Of a DNA stretch of 64,000 nucleotides, positions 26,583 through 34,433 are shown piece after piece. The notes under the pieces were generated by a model that saw only the letters and a program-made list of their open reading frames with translations, was not told the DNA's origin and did no database searches. Both the position numbers and the translations under genes were made by a program. Source of the DNA: Lewinellaceae bacterium (GTDB lineage Bacteria; Bacteroidota; Bacteroidia; Chitinophagales; Saprospiraceae); the NCBI GenBank assembly GCA_020636045.1, contig JACJYP010000014.1, forward strand, positions 1 through 64,000, in the 5' to 3' direction. Numbering within the stretch: position 1 is the stretch's first letter; the number at the start of each line of letters is the position of its first letter.

Positions 26583-28100
26583 TTATCCTTCACCGGGCAA
26601 CCCTTCAAGCCCTTTTTTCCGTAAAAAAGTAATGGTGGTTTCAATATCATTGTGCAAAACCCTGTCCGATTCCAGGCGCGGCACGATGCCTCTGTATTCG
26701 CGACGCAGGGCTTCGATCACGGGTGAAGAGCGGTGCGGTAATCTGAATTCGAGCGCCTGCATCACCACCATGAATTCAATGGCCAGCAATCTTTCAAGAT
26801 TGAGTACGATCCGGCGTGCTTTGGTGGCAGCATTGGCGGCCATACTCACATGATCCTCCTGCCCGTTGCAACTGATGATACTGTCCACCGATGCCGGAGT
26901 GGAATACCCCTTGTTTTGGCTGACAATTGCCGCAGCCGTGTATTGAGCGATCATCATACCCGAATGCAGGCCCGGATTGTCGGTCAGGAAAGCCGGCAAT
27001 CCTCTTTGTCCGCCGATCAGTTGGTAAATGCGGCGTTCGGATATATTGCCCAGCTCGGAAAGCGCAATGCCGAGATAGTCGAGGGGCAGGGCAAGGGCCT
27101 GCGCGTGGAAATTACCGCCTGAAAGGATCAGGTCTTCTTCAGGAAAAATATTTGGATTGTCCGTAACCGAATTGATCTCTGTTTCGACTACCTGCTCGAT
27201 GTGCGCCAGTGCATTGCGTGTGGCGCCATGAACCTGCGGCACACACCTGAACGCGTAGGGGTCCTGCACATCTTTCTTCTCGATGCCCGACAGTTCGCTG
27301 CCTTCCAACAAGGCCAGTATTGCCTTGGCCGTGCTTACCTGCCCGGCCTGCGGCCGTATCCGATGGATGTTGGCGTCGAGCGGCGAGTAGCGGCAGTTGA
27401 AGGCATCAAAGCCAATGGCAGCATTCAAATCGGCGAGCCGGGCCAGTCGCCGCGCTTCGAGCAGGCACCAGACAGCATAGGCAGAGGAAAACTGCGTGCC
27501 GTTGAGAAGGGCCAGCGCCTCTTTTGCCTTAAATGTAAGCGGTTGCAGATCGCGCAATTGTAGCAGTACATCTGCGCGCTGTCGCTTGCCCTCATGCCAC
27601 ATTTCACCAAGGCCGATCAAAGGCAGGCTCAGATGCGCCAGCGGCGCCAGATCGCCCGAGGCGCCGAGAGAGCCGAGTTCGAAAACGACAGGCGTCATGT
27701 CGGCATTGTAAAAATCGATAAGGCGCTCCACCACTTTTTCCCGAACGGCAGAATAGCCGTATGACAGACTCTGTATCTTCAGCAGCAGCATGATGCGCAC
27801 AATTTCCGGCGGCACTTCATCGCCGGTGCCCGCCGCATGGCTGACCACCAGATTGTATTGCAGCTGTTCGATATCCCTGTCCGAAATACGAATGTTGCAG
27901 AGCGAACCGAAGCCCGTATTGATGCCGTAATATAATTCCTCTGTATGAGCGATCTTGCCATCCAGATAGGCCCTGCAATCGCGAATCCGTTGTTGTGATT
28001 CGGTAGAAAGTGACAGATTAAGTCCGTTCAGAACAATGTGCCGGATCGAGTCCAGGGTGATTTTTGAAGGGCTGATGTGGTGGAAGGAAATGTCGGGCAT
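26583..28100 (-). CDS. hutH: Histidine ammonia-lyase
   Basis: The enzyme is 505 residues from the ATG at 28100 (MPDISFHH). It deaminates L-histidine to urocanate, the first step of histidine degradation. The MIO cofactor triad Ala147-Ser148-Gly149 is in GSLGASGDLAPLAHL. The catalytic Tyr58 in YYGINTGFGSL and the later SVTDNPNIF and FHAQALALPLDYLG motifs are intact. Length is standard. The rest of the hut pathway is not in this window. A TACCTTTGC box 38 bases upstream is a good promoter candidate. A tyrosine ammonia-lyase or aminomutase relative is possible, but the pattern fits HutH best. Confidence 0.92.
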   Translation of the reverse strand: MPDISFHHISPSKITLDSIRHIVLNGLNLSLSTESQQRIRDCRAYLDGKIAHTEELYYGINTGFGSLCNIRISDRDIEQLQYNLVVSHAAGTGDEVPPEIVRIMLLLKIQSLSYGYSAVREKVVERLIDFYNADMTPVVFELGSLGASGDLAPLAHLSLPLIGLGEMWHEGKRQRADVLLQLRDLQPLTFKAKEALALLNGTQFSSAYAVWCLLEARRLARLADLNAAIGFDAFNCRYSPLDANIHRIRPQAGQVSTAKAILALLEGSELSGIEKKDVQDPYAFRCVPQVHGATRNALAHIEQVVETEINSVTDNPNIFPEEDLILSGGNFHAQALALPLDYLGIALSELGNISERRIYQLIGGQRGLPAFLTDNPGLHSGMMIAQYTAAAIVSQNKGYSTPASVDSIISCNGQEDHVSMAANAATKARRIVLNLERLLAIEFMVVMQALEFRLPHRSSPVIEALRREYRGIVPRLESDRVLHNDIETTITFLRKKGLEGLPGEG

Positions 28101-28137
28101 AGGTTGGCAACAAATCAATGATTTATTTTTGGCGCCG

Positions 28138-28145
28138 CAAAGGTA
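28138..28145 (-). promoter_or_regulatory. Candidate -7 promoter element for hutH
   Basis: The minus strand reads TACCTTTGC, a perfect TAnnTTTG match with the downstream C, giving a leader of about 33 bases before the ATG at 28100. Confidence 0.45.
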
Positions 28146-28338
28146 TCGCTTCGCGTTAAATTCCATTAATGGCCGGTTAAACGAAGGTTAAGGTCGCGCT
28201 CGGGATTTGACAATCAGCCTGCAAAAACTGTTGATTCAGAAACGGTTAGTTTTTATTTGGTAAATAAAATTAAACCCTTTAAGCAACTTGAGCGGGGCGT
28301 GCTGCGTCAGAAATGCCGTCCTGCGACGCGAAAACCGC

Positions 28339-28346
28339 TAATTTTG
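28339..28346 (+). promoter_or_regulatory. Candidate -7 promoter element for the ompH pair
   Basis: TAATTTTG matches TAnnTTTG, about 65 bases before the ATG of the first OmpH-family gene. No clear -33 TTTG is seen. Confidence 0.4.
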
Positions 28347-28410
28347 GCCCCGTATCCGGAAGGTAAAAAGCCCGCGGATGACCACATTTTAAATCAACAT
28401 TCAACCAATC

Positions 28411-28926
28411 ATGACAAAGAAGATTCTATCGACTGCACTTTTTGCATTTCTCCTGACCGCTATGGCTACCGCACAACGCATCGCCTATGTGGATGTGACG
28501 GAGGTGCTGGAAAGTTTGCCTGACTACCAGAAAGCCCAGGAACAACTGGACAAAGTGGCCACCCAATGGCGCCAGGAGATTGCCCAGGAACAGGACAAGG
28601 TGAAAGGGCTGTACAGCAAATATCAGGCTGAACAGGTGTTGCTCAGCGAAGAGATGAAAAAACAACGCGAGGAAGAGATCATGAACAAAGAGAAAGAGGT
28701 GCGCGAGATGCAGCGCCAGAAATTCGGACCGGAAGGGGCTTTGTTCAAAAAGCGCGAAGAACTGGTAAAGCCAATTCAGGACAGGGTGTACGGCACCATT
28801 CAGAAATTCGCCGAAGACAAAGGTTATGAATTTGTCTTCGACAAAGGCAGCGCGTCGGGCATGCTGTATGCAGATAAGCGAAATGACAAGACGGAAGATA
28901 TCAAAGCAATGCTGAAGAAAGGCTAA
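28411..28926 (+). CDS. OmpH/Skp-family periplasmic chaperone (first copy)
   Basis: The 171-residue product has a signal peptide (MTKKILSTALFAFLLTAMATAQ), a short beta segment (RIAYVDVTEVLESLPDYQKAQEQL), a long charged coiled coil (about residues 40-120), and a C-terminal strand (YEFVFDKGSASGMLYAD). Skp/OmpH trimers hold unfolded outer-membrane proteins in the periplasm on the way to the BAM complex. A second copy follows 89 bases later and then murI, an arrangement usual in Bacteroidota. The bamA gene that often precedes the pair is not here. Confidence 0.9.
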   Translation: MTKKILSTALFAFLLTAMATAQRIAYVDVTEVLESLPDYQKAQEQLDKVATQWRQEIAQEQDKVKGLYSKYQAEQVLLSEEMKKQREEEIMNKEKEVREMQRQKFGPEGALFKKREELVKPIQDRVYGTIQKFAEDKGYEFVFDKGSASGMLYADKRNDKTEDIKAMLKKG

Positions 28927-29015
28927 TTTTGCGCCCGTTCGCCATCCACAGGCAAGGCGCCACTTTGCCGGCCTAAATGGCAAATACGACTTATCTTGCA
29001 TTTAACAAACTGACT

Positions 29016-29528
29016 ATGAAGAAAGTACATGTGCTGGCGGTCGCAATGCTGTGTTTATTGGCAACGGCAGTGAACGCTCAGAAATTCGGGTATTGCAACT
29101 CTAAAGACCTGCTTACCCAAATACCTGAAATAAAAGCGGCCGATAGCGACCTGCAGGCCTTTCAAACGCAACTGACGAAAAAAGGCCAGGAGCGCGTTAA
29201 GGCCCTGCAGGACAATGCTGCCGAGCTGGATCGCAAAAAAAACCAGGGCATCATTTCTCCTAAAGAATATGAGGAGCAAATGGGGAAACTGGAAGCAGAA
29301 CAGGAAAGTATCGCTGCATACCAGGAAGAGGTGTATGACAAACTCGCCAAAAAGAGGGAAGAGTTGTACAAGCCCTTGCTGGACAAGATCAACAAGGCGA
29401 TGGAAGACGTTGCCAAGGAAAACGGCTTTGATCTGGTGTTCGATTCCAGTACGAATATCCTGATATACGCGCACGAAACGCTCAACGTAACCCCGATGGT
29501 GAAAGCCAAACTGGGTATCAGTAACTAA
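29016..29528 (+). CDS. OmpH/Skp-family periplasmic chaperone (second copy)
   Basis: The product is 170 residues from the ATG at 29016 (MKKVHVLAVAMLCLLATAVNAQ), which gives a proper signal peptide; an upstream in-frame ATG at 28977 would not. It has the same architecture as the preceding gene: FGYCNSKDLLTQIPEI, a Lys/Glu-rich coiled coil, and a terminal FDLVFDSSTNILIYAHETLNVT strand. The two differ substantially in sequence, so this is an old duplication and the partners may form mixed trimers. A terminator hairpin follows before murI. Confidence 0.9.
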   Translation: MKKVHVLAVAMLCLLATAVNAQKFGYCNSKDLLTQIPEIKAADSDLQAFQTQLTKKGQERVKALQDNAAELDRKKNQGIISPKEYEEQMGKLEAEQESIAAYQEEVYDKLAKKREELYKPLLDKINKAMEDVAKENGFDLVFDSSTNILIYAHETLNVTPMVKAKLGISN

Positions 29529-29555
29529 TACGTGCGTCTATGCACGGCAAATTTG

Positions 29556-29604
29556 ACAAAATAGGATGGGTGGCCTTGCCGGCCGGCTCGTCCTATTTTG
29601 TTTT
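29556..29604 (+). terminator. Terminator after the second ompH gene
   Basis: ACAAAATAGGA (29556-29566) pairs exactly with TCCTATTTTGT (29591-29601), enclosing a GC-rich inner region and followed by TTT. It separates the ompH pair from murI. Confidence 0.55.
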
Positions 29605-29618
29605 CCGGGTAACTGGTT

Positions 29619-30398
29619 ATGAAAAAAGATCTTCCCATCGGCTTTTTCGACTCCGGAATCGGGGGGCTGACCGTTTTATATGAAGCGCTGCGCATGCTGC
29701 CGCATGAGCGCTATATATATTACGCCGACAGCGACCGCGCGCCCTATGGTACGCGCCCAAAGGACGAAGTCAGGACATTGGCCCTGCACGCAACCGATTT
29801 CATTGTAGATCAGGGTGTAAAAGCCCTCGTGATCGCCTGTAACACGGCGACAAGCGCAGCCATCGGCGATATGCGGCAGCGATACAAGGTGCCGGTCATC
29901 GGCATGGAACCGGCCGTTAAACCCGCTGTCACGCATACAGGAGATCCGAAACGGGTGCTGGTATTCGCAACCGAACTGACCTTAAAAGAAGCGAAATTCA
30001 GAGAACTGGTCGCGCGGGTGGATACACGCAAGCAAGTAGATTTCCTGCCGCTGCAGGAACTGGTGCTTTTTGCCGAGCGATTTGAATTCGACGAGCAGGT
30101 GATCCTGCCCTATCTGAAGATGAAATTGCAGGCGGTGAACCTGAACGAGTACAGTACAATCGTGCTCGGCTGCACGCACTTCATCTATTTCAAAAAGATC
30201 ATGGAACAGGTGATACCGCCCGACGTCCGGATCATCGACGGCAATCGCGGCACTGTCCTCAACCTGAAAAACCGGTTGGGCGAATGCCTGAACGAAGGGC
30301 CGGGCGGTATCACGTATTTTCTGTCAGACCAACCCAAACCGGCTGCGTATTTTGAAAAATACCTGCGTTTGCTTGAGCCGGCATCTGCTAAAACTTAG
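29619..30398 (+). CDS. murI: Glutamate racemase
   Basis: The 259-residue cytoplasmic enzyme makes D-glutamate for peptidoglycan. It has the start signature PIGFFDSGIGGLTVL and both catalytic cysteines: Cys74 in VIACNTATSA and Cys185 in IVLGCTHFIYF. Length is normal. It lies 90 bases after the ompH pair, across a hairpin. Its last 11 bases overlap the 3' end of the convergent PorP/SprF gene. Confidence 0.95.
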   Translation: MKKDLPIGFFDSGIGGLTVLYEALRMLPHERYIYYADSDRAPYGTRPKDEVRTLALHATDFIVDQGVKALVIACNTATSAAIGDMRQRYKVPVIGMEPAVKPAVTHTGDPKRVLVFATELTLKEAKFRELVARVDTRKQVDFLPLQELVLFAERFEFDEQVILPYLKMKLQAVNLNEYSTIVLGCTHFIYFKKIMEQVIPPDVRIIDGNRGTVLNLKNRLGECLNEGPGGITYFLSDQPKPAAYFEKYLRLLEPASAKT

Positions 30399-31425
30399 GA
30401 CAGAGGATATCTTCATTTTCATATTCGCCCAGGTAAGCAATGGATAATTCAAACGCGCCCTGGCGCTGGTTTGCCTGCAAAGCACGCAGGTTGAGGTCAT
30501 AACTCAACCCGACCAGCACGTTATTGAATTCAATGCCCACCAGTCCGACTACAGCGTCGAGGCCCATGCCATCGTCATTGCGGACGGGGCGTGCCCAACC
30601 GCCGATATGCAGTGCCGTGCCTCCGTACTTGCCCATGGCAACCCGAAAATTGGTGCCGGCATTGATTTCCATATGCGGCCCCTGTTTGGCCACCAAAACG
30701 CGCGGCAACAGCGATACGCGATTGTCATTGGTAAGCGGAATGCTGGCGGCGAGTTGACCGGATATTTTCATATACAGTTTATCGCCCTCATTGCTGTTCT
30801 CGTAAAAAGAGATCTGCGGCTGGAGAAAATGATGCAGCGCCACACCGGCAAAAATATTACCCGAGCGGCCCACTTCTGCGGTATAATTCAGACCTACGTT
30901 GTAATCCGTGAAGGAGAAGTTGTTTTCGGGCAAATTTTCCCCTGTGGTCAGCACATAACCGGATGTGCCGTCGAATTCGTCGTGGAAATTCAGTGACTCA
31001 TAGTTGACGTTCCGTTGGGTCAGGCCTCCCTGAATGCCCAGGGTCAAAAATTGCCGGTTTGAAGAACCCAGCGATTTGTGGTAGGCCATCGAAACGGCGA
31101 TCTGCGTTGTGCTGAAGTCAACGATACTGACCCGGTCGGTAAAGAACATCAGCCCAAGTCCGAAAGCGTCTTCCTGTACGCGCTTTCCCGGAGCATCGAA
31201 ACGAAGGTCGGCTGCCACCGCAAAAGTTTTGATAGGATTGTCGAGCACTTTGCGCCACTGGTCGCGGTAGATCATCCCCACACGATAACGCCCTTCCATG
31301 GCGCCGGTAAGCGCGGGGTTCAGCGTCAGCGGCGAAGCATAAAACTGGGTAAAATGTTTATCCTGGGAGATCGCTTGCGAAAAACACACACAAAGCAAGA
31401 AGCAACAAAGGAGAAGTTTATTCAT
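30388..31425 (-). CDS. PorP/SprF-family type IX secretion outer-membrane protein (second copy)
   Basis: The product is 345 residues from the ATG at 31425 (MNKLLLCCFLLCVCFSQAISQ), giving a signal peptide; a start at 31449 would lie within the promoter box. The family hallmark is QDKHFTQFYASPLTLNPALTGAMEGRYRVG, followed by barrel strands and a C-terminal FELSIAYLGEYENEDILCPKF. The terminal CPKF resembles the CPRF end of the copy at 18.2 kb. No CHU_C cargo or OmpA gene adjoins this one. Its 3' end overlaps murI by 11 bases. Confidence 0.9.
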   Translation of the reverse strand: MNKLLLCCFLLCVCFSQAISQDKHFTQFYASPLTLNPALTGAMEGRYRVGMIYRDQWRKVLDNPIKTFAVAADLRFDAPGKRVQEDAFGLGLMFFTDRVSIVDFSTTQIAVSMAYHKSLGSSNRQFLTLGIQGGLTQRNVNYESLNFHDEFDGTSGYVLTTGENLPENNFSFTDYNVGLNYTAEVGRSGNIFAGVALHHFLQPQISFYENSNEGDKLYMKISGQLAASIPLTNDNRVSLLPRVLVAKQGPHMEINAGTNFRVAMGKYGGTALHIGGWARPVRNDDGMGLDAVVGLVGIEFNNVLVGLSYDLNLRALQANQRQGAFELSIAYLGEYENEDILCPKF

Positions 31426-31446
31426 AGGATCGGTAATAAGTTTGGG

Positions 31447-31454
31447 CAAAGGTA
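31447..31454 (-). promoter_or_regulatory. Candidate -7 promoter element for the second PorP/SprF gene
   Basis: The minus strand reads TACCTTTGC, a perfect TAnnTTTG plus C, 21 bases before the ATG at 31425. Confidence 0.45.
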
Positions 31455-31651
31455 GCCGATTTGTAATGTCAGATAAAAAGTTCGTTGAGAATGCTGCCGC
31501 AAAACGCTATCTGAATTCAAAATCTGGTAAAAACTGGCAAGTTTAACACATCGCATCAAAAGCGCCCAAACTTGCATTGAACCCAAAACTTTCTACCTTT
31601 CGCCTTGATAATCATATAACTGGGCAACTTACTACAACACAATCACTGCAC

Positions 31652-33691
31652 ATGGAAACATCGAAACCCGCCCCTTTCAAACCCTACATTGCCCCGGAAA
31701 ATACTTCGGTCAGGGAATTTACTTTGCGCGCCGTAATACTGGGAGCCATCTTCGGCATTCTCTTCGGTGCCGCTACGGTGTACATGGCGCTAAAGGCCGG
31801 ACTGACGGTGTCGGCTTCCATTCCCATTGCCGTGCTGGCTATTTCTCTGGGTCAGCGGTTCTTCAAGACCTCGATCCTGGAAAATAACATCATACAAACA
31901 GCAGGCTCTGCAGGAGAGTCCATCGCTGCGGGGGTGGTCTTCACCCTGCCTGCCTTTTTGTTCCTGAGCGATGGTATCGGAAAAGGCTTTTTCAATTACT
32001 GGACGATCCTGATGCTGGCCATTTTTGGCGGCATCCTGGGGGTATTAATGATGATACCGCTCCGCCGTTCGCTGATCGTGAACGAACACGGCAACCTGCC
32101 CTATCCTGAAGGCACCGCTTGTGCGCAGGTGCTGATCGCGGGTGATAAAGGCGGCGATTTTGCCCAAATGGCCTATCGAGGGCTCGGTTTTGCTTTTGTG
32201 TACGCACTGTTACAAAAGATATTTCATGTGATCGCCGAGACGCCCACCTGGTTTGCGGCGGTAAAGAACAAGTATCTGCCTGCCGCAGCAGTCGGCGGAG
32301 AGATCACACCCGAATACCTCGGCGTCGGCTATATCATCGGCCCGAGGATCGCCGGCGTACTGGTTGCCGGCGGCGTACTGGCATGGCTGGGTCTGATCCC
32401 TTTGATTGCGACCCTGCTCGGCGAACACCAGGATATCATCGCAGCGCAACTGGGCAAATTGAACCTGCTGGACCCTGCGCAGGCGAACGCCCGCTACGGC
32501 TGGGACCCCGCTACGCAGGAATTTGGCAATCTTTCCGAAGCCGTTTACAGGGCCTATGTCAGACAGATCGGCGCCGGCGCGGTCGCCGGTGCAGGTTTTA
32601 TTACACTTTTCAAAACCCTGCCCACCATTATTGCATCGTTCAAAGAGAGCATCGGCGATCTGCGTACGCGTGGAACGGGTGCTGCGGTCAGCCGTACCAA
32701 CAATGACTTGTCGCTGAAAGTAGTAGGCATCGGCAGTCTGGCGCTGGTGTTGCTCATGGTGATCTTGCCCGGCGTGCCGGGTGATAGCATCGGCGGGAAG
32801 TTACTCCTGGGCCTCCTGGTGATCGTGTTCGGCTTTTTCTTCGTCACGGTATCGAGCCGTATCGTCGGCATTATCGGCAGCAGCAACAATCCGATTTCCG
32901 GTATGACCATTGCTACGATCATGGGCACGGCGCTGGTATTCATCGGTGTGGGCTGGACGGGCAAGGTGTTCGAACCGATGGCCCTCGTCGTTGGCGGTAT
33001 GATCTGTATCGCCGCGGCCAATGCGGGCGCCACTTCGCAGGACCTAAAAACGGGATACATTGTAGGCGCGACGCCGCGTTATCAGCAGCTGGCGCTTTTT
33101 ATCGGGGTTGTTGTCTCTTCGCTGGTCATCGGCATGACCGTGCTTTTCCTCGACACACCCACCAAACCCGGCATCGATCACGCAATCGGAAACGAATTCA
33201 ATGCGCCGCAGGCTACCTTGATGGCCACGCTGATCAAAGGACTGTTGTCATTCAACCTCGACTGGCAGTTCGTACTCGTCGGTCTTTTCGTAGCGATCAC
33301 ACTTGAATTATGCAGTGTCAAATCACTGTCTTTCGCCGTTGGGCTGTATCTCCCGCTATCCACTACCCTGCCTATCTGGGTTGGCGGCGCCATCAGGGGC
33401 CTGACCAACTGGATGGCCGAGCGGAAAGGCGAAAAGCCTGAAGATGAAGACCTGGGCAAAGGAAGTTTGTTTGCCACCGGCCTGGTTGCCGGCGGCGCGC
33501 TGATGGGACTGCTGGCTGCGTTGTGGAGTGCCAAGGAGGCGGCCTATCCGGAAGGTCAGGGCTGGCTGCCCGTGCTCAATCTGGAAGAATCGATCAGGCA
33601 TTCGATCGGAGATGTGAACTACGAATTGCTGGGGGTGGCATTTTTCGTTTCGCTCGCCTATATCCTGATCAGAGCAGCCCGCTCGAAGTAA
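31652..33691 (+). CDS. OPT-family oligopeptide transporter
   Basis: The protein is 679 residues from the ATG at 31652 (METSKPAPFKPYIAPENTS); an upstream in-frame ATG at 31577 is less likely. It has many hydrophobic segments (about 14-16) and family motifs including EFTLRAVILGAIFGILFGAATVY near the N-terminus, NIIQTAGSAGESIAAG, and NLPYPEGTACAQVLIAG. Prokaryotic OPT members import peptides or metal chelates with protons; the substrate cannot be told from sequence. It stands alone and is followed by a strong terminator. Confidence 0.93.
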   Translation: METSKPAPFKPYIAPENTSVREFTLRAVILGAIFGILFGAATVYMALKAGLTVSASIPIAVLAISLGQRFFKTSILENNIIQTAGSAGESIAAGVVFTLPAFLFLSDGIGKGFFNYWTILMLAIFGGILGVLMMIPLRRSLIVNEHGNLPYPEGTACAQVLIAGDKGGDFAQMAYRGLGFAFVYALLQKIFHVIAETPTWFAAVKNKYLPAAAVGGEITPEYLGVGYIIGPRIAGVLVAGGVLAWLGLIPLIATLLGEHQDIIAAQLGKLNLLDPAQANARYGWDPATQEFGNLSEAVYRAYVRQIGAGAVAGAGFITLFKTLPTIIASFKESIGDLRTRGTGAAVSRTNNDLSLKVVGIGSLALVLLMVILPGVPGDSIGGKLLLGLLVIVFGFFFVTVSSRIVGIIGSSNNPISGMTIATIMGTALVFIGVGWTGKVFEPMALVVGGMICIAAANAGATSQDLKTGYIVGATPRYQQLALFIGVVVSSLVIGMTVLFLDTPTKPGIDHAIGNEFNAPQATLMATLIKGLLSFNLDWQFVLVGLFVAITLELCSVKSLSFAVGLYLPLSTTLPIWVGGAIRGLTNWMAERKGEKPEDEDLGKGSLFATGLVAGGALMGLLAALWSAKEAAYPEGQGWLPVLNLEESIRHSIGDVNYELLGVAFFVSLAYILIRAARSK

Positions 33692-33721
33692 GATTTAAGC
33701 AAAATGCTCAGGGTATTTACT

Positions 33722-33760
33722 AAACCGCAGTTTCCTGAAGGTCAGGAAACTGCGGTTTTC
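33722..33760 (+). terminator. Intrinsic terminator after the OPT transporter
   Basis: A perfect 17-bp stem (33722-33738 with 33742-33758), loop AGG, ends in TTTT. The A-rich start of the stem makes it partly bidirectional, so it may also serve the convergent gene ending at 33786. Confidence 0.8.
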
Positions 33761-33785
33761 ATGTCTGGTCTGCTTCAGGGCCTGA

Positions 33786-34238
33786 CTACTGACAGTCGAT
33801 GTCGACAATAAAGCAGTTTTCCGCTTCCCGTACTGAGTAATTGCCGGGGAGAAGTGTCGAAATATTCATTCCCAGGTCTTTTGCAAGCGCTTCAGGAATC
33901 GGGCAGGACTCAGGCATGGCAAATATGCCGTTCCTGAATTGCCGGCGGAACAGGTCGATACAGAGAAATTCGCGGAAGAACAGCAACCGGACCCTCGATG
34001 GATCGATATCGCAGCCGGAAACGAAGGCAACCGTGTGGCGACAATTTTTGGCAGGTGGCTGTTGCAGGAAAAGATCGCTTGAAAGTTTGCAGATACCGGT
34101 GCCACGGCAGTCCTGACTGGGCATGCCGAAAACGATATCGCAGCGGATCAATTGAGATTGTTGGCCGGAGAAGGCGGAAAGCAGAGATGATCCCGTTGTC
34201 AATGGAGAACGGAAACCGGTGGATGAGATGTTAGACAT
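33786..34238 (-). CDS. Cys-rich hypothetical protein
   Basis: I do not recognise this 150-residue product. It has no signal peptide or membrane segment and contains nine cysteines, including IRCDIVFGMPSQDCRGTGICKL, KNCRHTVAFVSGCD and AENCFIVDIDCQ. The second half has well-ordered helix and strand patterns (VRLLFFREFLCIDLFRRQF). Cys spacing is irregular, so a metal site is possible but unproven. It stands alone between a terminator and a 195-base spacer before the E1 gene, in which I see nothing definite. Confidence 0.6.
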   Translation of the reverse strand: MSNISSTGFRSPLTTGSSLLSAFSGQQSQLIRCDIVFGMPSQDCRGTGICKLSSDLFLQQPPAKNCRHTVAFVSGCDIDPSRVRLLFFREFLCIDLFRRQFRNGIFAMPESCPIPEALAKDLGMNISTLLPGNYSVREAENCFIVDIDCQ

Positions 34239-34433
34239 AGTTAATGAATTGAAACAACTACGTGAAATCGGTTAGATTAAAAATAAAATTAAAGGGAATG
34301 GGGTCAATAACAAAGAAAGCGGTCAGATATCGCCGGAAAAGGCAATAACTGTTCCAATATGTCTTCAGGAATAAAAAAATGAACCAAAAATGGTAGATCG
34401 GAAAACGGGTCGCCTTTTCGCAGCGCAACCCGC

